A stretch of 13,612 nucleotides of DNA. Source: an uncultured Bacteroidales bacterium. Its GTDB lineage: Bacteria; Bacteroidota; Bacteroidia; Bacteroidales; F082. Position 1 is the first letter of the stretch, and the number at the start of each line of letters is the position of its first letter. This document shows positions 1 through 6,094 of this stretch, one piece after another. The notes under the pieces were generated by a model that worked only from the letters and a program-made list of their open reading frames with translations, was not told the DNA's origin and did not search any database. The position numbers and the translations under genes were made by a program. The stretch lies in contig CALFIT010000167.1 in the NCBI GenBank assembly GCA_937877465.1, positions 1 through 13,612 of the forward strand, given 5' to 3'.

Positions 1-212
1 TCGCCACCACGGGCGAGAAGGCGACAGGGGAGGTGTGCCGCTATTTCGGCCTGCCCGAAATCCCCAAATTGGGCAGCAAGACCGAGCTTGAAAAAGGCTT
101 GTTTCTCTATCGCCTGCCGTCCTCTTCACGCGCCTATCCCTTGCCTTTCGAAAAGAAGGTGGAGGCGTATCGGGCGATGTTTGGGGAGGTGTTTGGAGTT
201 GGCAAAAGGTGA
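1..212 (+). CDS. DNA-deoxyinosine/uracil-type DNA glycosylase, C-terminal part (5' end outside window)
   Basis: An open frame enters from the left edge (codons from base 3) and ends at TGA 210-212, giving about 69 residues. The tail contains LPSSSRAYP followed by FEKKVEAYRAMF. This resembles the C-terminal LPSTSPA-type motif and final helix of the hypoxanthine/uracil-DNA glycosylase superfamily, which excises deaminated bases in base-excision repair. The N-terminal catalytic part is not in the window, so activity cannot be judged. The last stretch, EAYRAMFGEVFG, is encoded by a 33-bp sequence that reappears at 1761-1793 beyond the ATPase gene, where a different C-terminus (GGFL) follows. The present ending (GVGKR) may therefore have been supplied by the inserted segment. 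The family call is by motif recall only. Confidence 0.6.
   Translation, partial: ATTGEKATGEVCRYFGLPEIPKLGSKTELEKGLFLYRLPSSSRAYPLPFEKKVEAYRAMFGEVFGVGKR
164..196 (+). repeat. Left copy of 33-bp perfect direct repeat (att-like)
   Basis: This 33-base stretch starts GGCGTATCGGGCG and ends GAGGTGTTTGG, and it is identical to 1761-1793. It codes for the C-terminal end of the glycosylase. The two copies are about 1.6 kb apart and bracket exactly one gene, the DUF4143 ATPase. Similarity continues weakly at the protein level upstream (EKKVEAY here, EKMAAY at the right copy). The right copy therefore looks like a displaced original gene end rather than a random match. Confidence 0.9.
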
Positions 213-339
213 CAATTTCAGATAAAATTGTGCCGAAGAAAGGAGGACAATTACGACAATCCATCCCAAAGATTTTGAGGAAATGGAATAATTTTACATT
301 TAAAAACATGAGATTTTGGAATAAAATGCTGAATTATTT

Positions 340-369
340 TTTGAGGGTTTGGAATTTTACCTATTTTTG
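340..369 (+). promoter_or_regulatory. Bacteroidota-type promoter for the AAA/DUF4143 ATPase
   Basis: A -7 box TATTTTTG (362-369) matches TAnnTTTG exactly. A TTTG at 340-343 lies 18 bases upstream, close to the usual 19-21. Transcription would start near 376, giving a leader of about 18 bases before ATG 394. A degenerate copy of the same AT-rich stretch (GAGGAAATGGAATAATTTTAC) lies at about 277-297. The region 213-339 shows no other gene. Confidence 0.6.
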
Positions 370-393
370 CAGCATCGGAAAAACAGGACAGTC

Positions 394-1734
394 ATGAAAG
401 AAAACAAAGTGTTTAAGCGCAAGGTTTATAGCAAATTGCTGGAATGGAAACAAGAGGAGAACGGTAAGACCGCCATATTGGTAAAAGGGGCGCGTCGGGT
501 CGGAAAGTCAACAATCGTTGAAGAGTTTGCCCGAAATGAGTACAAATCATATCTGCTTGTTGACTTCTCAAAAGCATCGCCGGAAGTGAAGTCGCTTTTC
601 AATGACTTGATGGACTTGGACTATATTTTCCTTCGGTTGCAGACCATCTACAATGTTGTGCTGGAAAATCGGAAGTCGGTTGTCATCTTCGACGAAGTAC
701 AGGAGTGCCCGATGGCTCGACAGGCCATCAAGACATTAGTGAAAGACCATCGCTATGATTACATCGAGACGGGGTCGCTCATCTCCATTAGGAAGAAAAC
801 GGAGAATATTATCATTCCGAGCGAGGAAACCAGTGTCGAGATGTATCCAATGGACTACGAGGAGTTTCGCTGGGCATTGGACGATTTGGCCACTGTGCCT
901 CTCTTAAAACAGTTCTATGATAAACGGATGCCATTGGAGCAGGCACTCCGTAAGTCGATGCGTGACTTCCGGCTGTATATGCTAGTTGGTGGTATGCCTC
1001 AAGCCGTGAACGAATATCTCAACACGAACAATTTGAGCCGCGTGGACAAGGAAAAACGTAAGATCATCAACTTGTATTTGGATGACTTCTTGAAGATTGA
1101 CCCATCGGGCCGTGCCTCACGCTTGTTCCGCGCCATTCCGTCGGAGTTGGGCAAGAATGCCTCACGCTATCAGGTGGGGAGCGTGCTGAACGATAGCGAG
1201 CGAAAAAACCTGAACGAAGTGTTGGAAAAGATGCGAGGCAGCATGACGGTGAATTTTGCCTACCATTCAAACGACCCCAATGTGGGATTGTCGTTGAATT
1301 GCGACATGGACCAGTACAAAATGTTTGTGGGCGACACGGGTTTGTTCGTGACCTTGGCGTTCTGGGACAAAGATATAACGGAGAATGTGATTTACGAAAA
1401 ACTGCTGAGCGACAAACTGTCGGCTAATTTGGGCTACGTGTATGAGAATGTCGTTGCGCAAGTGCTGACGGCTACGGGAAACAAACTGTTTTACCACACT
1501 TGGCCCACTGAAAGCGGCAAGCACAATTATGAGGTGGACTTCTTGCTGTCTCGTGGCACCAAGATATGGCCGATAGAGGTGAAGTCGTCGGGCTACAAGA
1601 GTCATGCCTCGTTAGATGCGTTCTGCACGAAATTCTCAAATCGAGTGGGAGAACGTTTCCTAATCTACACGAAAGATTTCCTCCGCGACGGAGCCACAAC
1701 ATTATTGCCTGTTTTGATGACAATGTTTTTGTAA
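394..1734 (+). CDS. AAA ATPase with C-terminal DUF4143 domain
   Basis: The product has 446 residues. The N-terminal P-loop domain has Walker A GARRVGKS at residues 32-39, a Walker B-like strand VVIFDE at 96-101 and a sensor-like ETGSL at 125-129. The C-terminal half matches DUF4143, with YENVVAQ, then EVDFLL and PIEVKSSG near the end. That E..D..EVK spacing is the signature of a PD-(D/E)xK nuclease-like fold. Proteins of this type occur in many copies per genome in gut and rumen Bacteroidota; their role is unsettled. I chose ATG 394 because the TTG at 349 would lie inside the promoter; the MKENKVFKRKVY start is typical for the family. The gene is a single cistron flanked by a 33-bp direct repeat taken from the neighbouring gene's 3' end, which suggests it arrived as a cassette. 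The family is clear; the function is not. Confidence 0.9.
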   Translation: MKENKVFKRKVYSKLLEWKQEENGKTAILVKGARRVGKSTIVEEFARNEYKSYLLVDFSKASPEVKSLFNDLMDLDYIFLRLQTIYNVVLENRKSVVIFDEVQECPMARQAIKTLVKDHRYDYIETGSLISIRKKTENIIIPSEETSVEMYPMDYEEFRWALDDLATVPLLKQFYDKRMPLEQALRKSMRDFRLYMLVGGMPQAVNEYLNTNNLSRVDKEKRKIINLYLDDFLKIDPSGRASRLFRAIPSELGKNASRYQVGSVLNDSERKNLNEVLEKMRGSMTVNFAYHSNDPNVGLSLNCDMDQYKMFVGDTGLFVTLAFWDKDITENVIYEKLLSDKLSANLGYVYENVVAQVLTATGNKLFYHTWPTESGKHNYEVDFLLSRGTKIWPIEVKSSGYKSHASLDAFCTKFSNRVGERFLIYTKDFLRDGATTLLPVLMTMFL

Positions 1735-1812
1735 TTTTCCTCGATTCCAGAGAAAATGGCGGCGTATCGGGCGATGTTTGGGGAGGTGTTTGGCGGGTTT
1801 CTTTAGTCGCAA
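1735..1812 (+). pseudogene. Displaced 3' end of the glycosylase gene
   Basis: Directly after the ATPase stop codon, and by chance in the same frame, the sequence reads SSIPEKMAAYRAMFGEVFGGFL and then TAG (1810-1812). This parallels the C-terminus of the gene at 1-212 (LPSSSRAYPLPFEKKVEAYRAMFGEVFG). There is no start codon or body, so it is a fragment. The simplest reading is that it is the original gene end, separated from the rest by insertion of the ATPase cassette. Duplication of a short segment or a paralogue remnant remain possible. Confidence 0.6.
1761..1793 (+). repeat. Right copy of 33-bp perfect direct repeat (att-like)
   Basis: It is identical over 33 bases to 164-196. Beyond the repeat the two copies diverge completely: GAGTTGGCAAAAGG follows the left copy and CGGGTTTCTTTAG the right one. 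Such a sharp edge is expected for an integration or recombination boundary. Confidence 0.9.
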
Positions 1813-1821
1813 AAATTCCAT

Positions 1822-1890
1822 AATCGGCAAGATATAGCATATTATACTCTGCCGATTTCAGGTGTTTTTATATGAAATCGGCAGGATATA
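1822..1890. repeat. Cluster of GCCGATT repeats with a 12-bp perfect hairpin
   Basis: CTGCCGATTTCA (1849-1860) and its exact reverse complement (1873-1884) form a 12-bp stem with a 12-base loop. A third copy lies at 1822-1836; it matches 1876-1890 in 14 of 15 bases (AATCGGCA[A/G]GATATA). No run of T follows the hairpin on either strand, so it is not a classic intrinsic terminator, although it sits where the convergent ATPase and minus-strand operon both end. It may be a bidirectional terminator or a repeat that travels with the ATPase cassette. The rest of 1813-1931 shows nothing else. Confidence 0.7.
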
Positions 1891-1931
1891 ACCGTGTTGC
1901 GGCGGGGGAGGGTAGTGAGATGGCACGCCTG

Positions 1932-2462
1932 TCATCTGAATCCGATTTTGCTCTCTGTCGAGTCGTTGGGATAGTCCCGTTCAAGACGCGAGTGCAATTT
2001 GTTGAAATCCTCCATGGCTTGACCGACGATTTGGTATGCCATATCGAATTCCTTCATGAAATCTTTCGAATTGGCGATGGCGGTCTCAAAACGGCAGCAG
2101 AAGCTGTCCTTGTAGCTGATGAAGGTCGAATGTGGATTGTTGATGTTGATGTAATTGGCACCGACAGCCCATCCGTCATTGCTGACCAAGCTCTTGTATT
2201 CGTCCCCAAAATCGTAAACGAAGTAAAGGCGTATTATCCATTTGTTCGAAGTGTCCCAAAAGTGGACATGGAAGGTCTGGTCGTTTTTCACGACGTACAA
2301 GGTGCCGTCCTTTTTCTCGTGTCGGAAGCCCTGCTCGTCCAACTTCTTGCAAATGTTGTTTTCCAAGGTGCCGATGGAGGTTCCCGTAAGCAATTTCAGA
2401 ATCGCAAATACAATGTAGGTAACTGCAACAATGCCAAGAATGACAAAAGAGACATATTCCAT
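1932..2462 (-). CDS. Membrane-anchored protein of unknown function
   Basis: The product has 176 residues. A single hydrophobic helix (about residues 4-25, FVILGIVAVTYIVFAILKLL) is followed by a soluble domain of about 145 residues. That domain has alternating strands (GTLYVVKNDQTFHVHFW, WIIRLYFVYDFG) and a C-terminal helix (AYQIVGQAMEDFNKL). The layout is loosely like YbjN or type III secretion chaperone-like folds, but this is only a resemblance. It is the last gene of a three-gene operon, starting 12 bases after the stop of the J-domain gene. I do not recognise the family; being co-transcribed with a membrane J-protein suggests an envelope-associated role (inference). Confidence 0.75.
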   Translation of the reverse strand: MEYVSFVILGIVAVTYIVFAILKLLTGTSIGTLENNICKKLDEQGFRHEKKDGTLYVVKNDQTFHVHFWDTSNKWIIRLYFVYDFGDEYKSLVSNDGWAVGANYININNPHSTFISYKDSFCCRFETAIANSKDFMKEFDMAYQIVGQAMEDFNKLHSRLERDYPNDSTESKIGFR

Positions 2463-2474
2463 AAGACAAAGGTT

Positions 2475-3620
2475 TTAATTCGTCCATTTGAAGCTTCTCA
2501 AAACCTGTTCAAAGTCATCCGCCCAAAGGTTTGCTTCCTTCTCTCTATAGGAAAGCACCAATTGCACTAACCTATTGTTGTCTTGAAACAGAACGATTTT
2601 GCACTTGACGGGAATTGTGGTGTCAAAGTTGTCGCCAGTTCTTCGGTATGTAATCATGATGGCGTTGGCATTGTTGACGCGCACCCATTCCTTGCTGAAG
2701 GTTCCCATCAACCGACTGCGTGAACCAATATTGTTCGTCACCATATCGCTTAATATCATCTCCCATTCCTCGTCGAGTACTTCTGTCTCGTCGCGTTTGA
2801 GATAGTCGCCAAGTCTGCCTTCATCATAATAGCACATGATTCGGCAATATTGTTTTCTGGCCTTTTCATTCTGGTTACCCAATCCCTTTTGATTGAAAAT
2901 GACAACGTTGTCATCGATTTGCAACGAAAAACCTTTTTGGGCGAGTTGCTGGCTGTATGGACTATCCTTTGTTTGCATTTCCACCGTGTTGGGGATCGAC
3001 AAGGAAAAGGCGTTGAAGAAGGTCTGGTCTTTCCATTTGTCATGGGGCGTTGTTTGGGGGCTAAGTATGCGAGGACTTGGCGCAGGCAAGTTCAATGTGT
3101 TGGTGCTGTTGCTTGTGGTGCCAAGCGTTTCGTAGGATGGAGGAGAAGACGGCTCGCGATTTGAAACGGCCAAGGCAATAATCCCGATGACGCTTAGGAT
3201 GAGGGCGGCAAACAAATAGCCTTTCATTTCCTCCCAAGCACCTTTCGCAGCTTTCTTGGTGTCTTTCTTCAACGAGGCATAGAACTCGCACACATAGTCC
3301 TCGGCGGCTTTGCGGGCTTCCTTGATGTCTTCCTTCAAGGTCTCGTCCTCGATGTCGTATTCCTTGGCCTCGTCCCTGCTTTCGGGGCGTCCGTACTTGG
3401 CGGCGTTGAACTTGGCGTATTCGGCATCATATCTGGCTCTTGTATCGGAATCCTTAAGGATGTTGTAGGCCTCGTTGATGTCCTGCATCCTTGCTGTGGT
3501 GTCTTGGCCTGGGTTACGGTCGGGATGCCACTTCATGGATTGGATCCGATAAGCCTTCTTGATGTCGTCATCGGTAGCTGTCGATGGAATGTCAAGTATT
3601 TGATAATAGTCCTTAAACAT
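2475..3620 (-). CDS. Membrane-tethered J-domain (DnaJ-like) protein
   Basis: The product has 381 residues. The N-terminal J-domain (about 1-68) carries the invariant HPD at 32-34 and the usual DYYQILDI start and ARYDAEY end, so it should stimulate an Hsp70 (DnaK) ATPase. A charged helical region (80-132) precedes one transmembrane helix (about 135-152) and a Pro/Ser/Thr-rich linker. The C-terminal domain of about 185 residues (from about 197, FSLSIPNTVE to FEQVLRSFKW) resembles PsbP/DUF1795-type domains. With the J-domain cytosolic, the C-terminal domain would face the periplasm. The glycine-rich and zinc-finger parts of classical DnaJ are absent. An AAGGAGA motif 8 bases before the ATG supports the start. 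It is the middle gene of the operon, 23 bases after the small membrane protein gene. Confidence 0.88.
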   Translation of the reverse strand: MFKDYYQILDIPSTATDDDIKKAYRIQSMKWHPDRNPGQDTTARMQDINEAYNILKDSDTRARYDAEYAKFNAAKYGRPESRDEAKEYDIEDETLKEDIKEARKAAEDYVCEFYASLKKDTKKAAKGAWEEMKGYLFAALILSVIGIIALAVSNREPSSPPSYETLGTTSNSTNTLNLPAPSPRILSPQTTPHDKWKDQTFFNAFSLSIPNTVEMQTKDSPYSQQLAQKGFSLQIDDNVVIFNQKGLGNQNEKARKQYCRIMCYYDEGRLGDYLKRDETEVLDEEWEMILSDMVTNNIGSRSRLMGTFSKEWVRVNNANAIMITYRRTGDNFDTTIPVKCKIVLFQDNNRLVQLVLSYREKEANLWADDFEQVLRSFKWTN

Positions 3621-3643
3621 GGCTTGTTCTCCTTTTCATTTGT

Positions 3644-3835
3644 TTATTCCGATTGATTCTCATCCTTTTTCCACAAGGAGCGTATGGCGCCAATCAAACC
3701 GAAAAAGAGGCAAGTTGCTAATGCTCCCGGTGTCCTGTATCCCGCATCGGTGCGGACTCCTACGATGATGGCGAAAATGACGATGAAGCCGATGATGATG
3801 GCTGCGGTCACGATGATTTTTGAGGTCTTGTTCAT
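3644..3835 (-). CDS. Small membrane protein with two predicted helices
   Basis: The product has 63 residues starting MNKTSKIIVTAAIIIG. Two hydrophobic segments (about 7-26 and 36-52) are separated by a short polar turn (VRTDAGYRTPG), and the protein ends in a charged tail (KKDENQSE). The open frame extends upstream to 3967, but that extension crosses the conserved leader and promoter-like sequence and reads as low-complexity, so I chose the ATG at 3835. It is the first gene of the minus-strand operon with the J-domain protein. Its 5' leader is nearly the same as that of the repeat-protein gene at 12266-12742, although the two proteins are unrelated. The family is not recognised. Confidence 0.7.
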   Translation of the reverse strand: MNKTSKIIVTAAIIIGFIVIFAIIVGVRTDAGYRTPGALATCLFFGLIGAIRSLWKKDENQSE

Positions 3836-3935
3836 TTTTACTTGTGTTTTAGATGGTTGAACTTTTGTTTGGTTTTGTTTGCCTTTTAATGACGGGTTTT
3901 TGGAAAAGTAACCTCTTCTATGTGTTTTTTTCAAA
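3836..3935 (-). promoter_or_regulatory. Promoter and shared 5' leader, copy A (J-protein operon)
   Basis: Read on the minus strand, a TTTG (3932-3935) and a -7-like TACTTTTC (3903-3910) are 21 bases apart. A leader of about 65 bases then runs to the ATG. Three blocks are identical to the region before the gene at 12266-12742: 3902-3915 (14 bases), 3879-3896 (18 bases) and 3845-3871 (27 bases). Conservation in a non-coding stretch between two unrelated genes argues for a shared regulatory signal. Confidence 0.7.
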
Positions 3936-3960
3936 CAAATGCACTTTTTTTTTGGAAACA

Positions 3961-3993
3961 CTTGCATTGTTAACTGTAAAATATGTAATTTTG
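3961..3993 (+). promoter_or_regulatory. Promoter for the ATPase/RloB operon
   Basis: TAATTTTG (3986-3993) matches the TAnnTTTG -7 box exactly. CTTG (3961-3964), one base from the TTTG consensus, lies 21 bases upstream. Transcription would begin near 4000, with a leader of about 16 bases before ATG 4016. It stands back to back with the promoter of the minus-strand J-protein operon. Confidence 0.65.
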
Positions 3994-4015
3994 CAGAAAA
4001 ATTTCAAAATAAGCC

Positions 4016-5347
4016 ATGTTAGTCGAATTTTCAGTCACCAACTATCGCTCCATCGGAGAGAAACAAACCTTGAGTTTGACCCCTGCTCCAAAACAAAAGG
4101 AGTATCCGGAGAATATCGTTTCCGAAAACCAATTCTCCGCACTGAACGTCATTGCCATTTATGGCTCAAACGCCAGCGGCAAGTCGAACTTGTTGCGCTG
4201 CATCAGCGTAATGGACGAAATCGTGCACATTTCTTCCCGCACGGCCTCAACCACAAAGCTACCCTACGATCCTTTTGCGCTAAAAGAAGGCTATTCGGGG
4301 AAACCCACTGAATTTGAGGTCGTTTTCGTTACCGACGAAAAACGCTATCGTTATGGGTTTTGCTACAACCAATCCAGCATCATTCGCGAATGGCTCTATC
4401 GGAAGAACGTGGGACGTGAGGTTCCTCTGTTTCTCAGGGAAGCTGATGTCATCGACGTCCGTTCGGGATTTCAAGGGAGCAAGAAACTGATTGACACCGC
4501 TGTCGAGGCTACCCGCGACAACGCCCTGTTCCTGTCGCAATGCGACTCGCTCAATGTGGAGGAAGCCATTATGATTATGGCATGGTTCAACACGCTGCAT
4601 GTCATCAACGGGCTTTATACCGAGAAGCACGAAACCAGTACCGTTGAGCTGTGGCAACAAACATCCTATCGCGACAAGATCAACAAATACATTAATAGTA
4701 TCGCGATGGATATCCAAGGCATTGACATTTCAATCAAGAATCTTGAGGAAAGCGACATCCCGGCAGAAATGCCATCATCCTTAAAGGAAAAGCTGGCAGG
4801 AATGTCGAAATACAATGTCCAATCCTTCCACCATACCTATTCAAAGGATAATGCCCCAACGAACGAAATCATTTCCTGGGACTTCGACAAACACGAATCG
4901 GAAGGCTCGAAGAAGGCACTTCAGTTGTCGGGCCCCGTTCTGAGCACCTTGATGAACGGCGAGATCCTTGTGATTGACGAAATGGAAGCCAAGCTGCATC
5001 CTATCATCACCTTGAACATCATCGATATGTTCCTTGACCCCAATTGCAACCCTAAGCACGCCCAACTGATTTTTGCCACCCACGACACCAACCTGCTAAG
5101 CTATTCCAAGCTCCGCCGCGACCAAATCTATTTCACCGAGAAGAACAAATGGGAAAGCACCGAGTTGTTCTCGTTGTCCGATTTCGTGTATTTCAACGAG
5201 AAGAACGGCGAAATCATTGAGGAAAAGGAACGCAAGGACACCGACAAGGAAAGAAGGTATTTGGAAGGCCGCTATGGTGCCATCCCCTTCTTGGGCGATT
5301 TCAAGACCCAGATAAACAAATTGTTATGGCAAAGAGAGGAAGAATAA
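4016..5347 (+). CDS. AAA15/OLD-like ATPase partnered with RloB
   Basis: The product has 443 residues. The start MLVEFSVTNYRSIGE is typical of SMC/OLD-like AAA_15/AAA_21 ATPases. Walker A is GSNASGKS (50-57), an ABC-type signature SEGSKK lies at 295-300, Walker B is EILVIDE (316-322) followed by KLHP, and a switch histidine is in FATHD. It should dimerise on ATP and act as the regulatory sensor of the pair. Its last 22 bases overlap the RloB-family gene, which implies translational coupling. RloA/RloB pairs were first noted beside restriction-modification genes in Campylobacter. The pair of an AAA15 ATPase and a TOPRIM-like partner also resembles the PARIS (AriA/AriB) anti-phage layout. No restriction gene is visible here. 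The ATPase class is secure; the defence role is inferred from the pairing. Confidence 0.88.
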   Translation: MLVEFSVTNYRSIGEKQTLSLTPAPKQKEYPENIVSENQFSALNVIAIYGSNASGKSNLLRCISVMDEIVHISSRTASTTKLPYDPFALKEGYSGKPTEFEVVFVTDEKRYRYGFCYNQSSIIREWLYRKNVGREVPLFLREADVIDVRSGFQGSKKLIDTAVEATRDNALFLSQCDSLNVEEAIMIMAWFNTLHVINGLYTEKHETSTVELWQQTSYRDKINKYINSIAMDIQGIDISIKNLEESDIPAEMPSSLKEKLAGMSKYNVQSFHHTYSKDNAPTNEIISWDFDKHESEGSKKALQLSGPVLSTLMNGEILVIDEMEAKLHPIITLNIIDMFLDPNCNPKHAQLIFATHDTNLLSYSKLRRDQIYFTEKNKWESTELFSLSDFVYFNEKNGEIIEEKERKDTDKERRYLEGRYGAIPFLGDFKTQINKLLWQREEE

Positions 5348-6093
5348 AAGAACAGACAAAGGAATCGCAAGTACGCCCATCGCATATCCGCCATTACAAG
5401 GAGTTTTTCCTGATCGTATGCGAAGACGAAAGCACGGAGCCAGCCTATTTCCGCAAGGTGTTTCAAGAGAAGTTCGAGGAACTGCTTCCCAAGGATACCA
5501 TTAGGATTGAGACCGTTGGGACTGGAAGAAACTCATTGGGCGTGGTGGAAAAAGCCGTAGAGGAAAGGATAACGAGGACAGAAATCGTCCCAAAAGCCAT
5601 CGACCATGCGTGGGCGGTGTTCGACAAAGACGACTTGGATCAAAACGAGACCACCGCCCAAAGGTTTGAAGAAGCCTTTTCGGTTGCTGCCGCCAACGAC
5701 ATTAACATTGCTTACAGCAACGAGTGCTTCGAGTTGTGGCTGTTGCTCCATTTCGTGAATGTCAACAATTCCAAGCCCATCCCAAGAAAAGTAACGGATG
5801 GCGTTGATAAATCTTCATGCCTCTATGGCATGTTGGAAAATGCCATCAACAAGGGCAGAACCGCCGACCAGCAAATCATTTATGACCACGCGCACCATTC
5901 CAAGCCGTATGTCAGCGTGGAAGGTCTCATCGACATCGTCATGAAATCGGGTGACGAAGCCAAAGCCATTGAAAGGGCGCAATCTTTGGATGCCTCCCAA
6001 CAAGGCAAGAAACCTATTGAAGCGAATCCGAATACTACGGTGTATAAGCTTGTAAAGGAATTGAGGGAGTGGTTGGAGTTTTATGGGCAATAA
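5326..6093 (+). CDS. rloB: RloB-family protein with TOPRIM-like motifs
   Basis: The product has 255 residues. After a basic start the RloB pattern is clear: a strand ending in an acidic residue (FFLIVCEDESTEPAYF, Glu33), VFDKDD at 98-103 and the family motif SNECFELWLLLHF from 131. The early Glu and the D-x-D are arranged as in TOPRIM domains, which cleave nucleic acid with metal ions. The protein may therefore be the effector released or activated by the ATPase encoded just upstream, with which it shares 22 bases. In related two-gene systems such an effector acts on nucleic acid during phage infection. It ends at TAA 6091-6093, one base before the stop codon of the convergent CHAT gene. The RloB family is confident; nuclease activity is inference. 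Confidence 0.87.
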   Translation: MAKRGRIKEQTKESQVRPSHIRHYKEFFLIVCEDESTEPAYFRKVFQEKFEELLPKDTIRIETVGTGRNSLGVVEKAVEERITRTEIVPKAIDHAWAVFDKDDLDQNETTAQRFEEAFSVAAANDINIAYSNECFELWLLLHFVNVNNSKPIPRKVTDGVDKSSCLYGMLENAINKGRTADQQIIYDHAHHSKPYVSVEGLIDIVMKSGDEAKAIERAQSLDASQQGKKPIEANPNTTVYKLVKELREWLEFYGQ

Positions 6094-6094
6094 A

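Noticed and set aside
209..397. 62-residue open frame upstream of the ATPase
   Set aside because: It overlaps the promoter and AT-rich leader, shows low-complexity sequence and has no domain-like features.
1872..2570. 232-residue open frame on the plus strand
   Set aside because: It is antisense to the membrane-anchored protein gene at 1932-2462, which has a convincing transmembrane start, operon spacing and opposite orientation.
3836..3967. N-terminal extension of the small membrane protein to 107 residues
   Set aside because: The extension covers the leader conserved with 12743-12825, which does not encode the same peptide there, so it is regulatory rather than coding.
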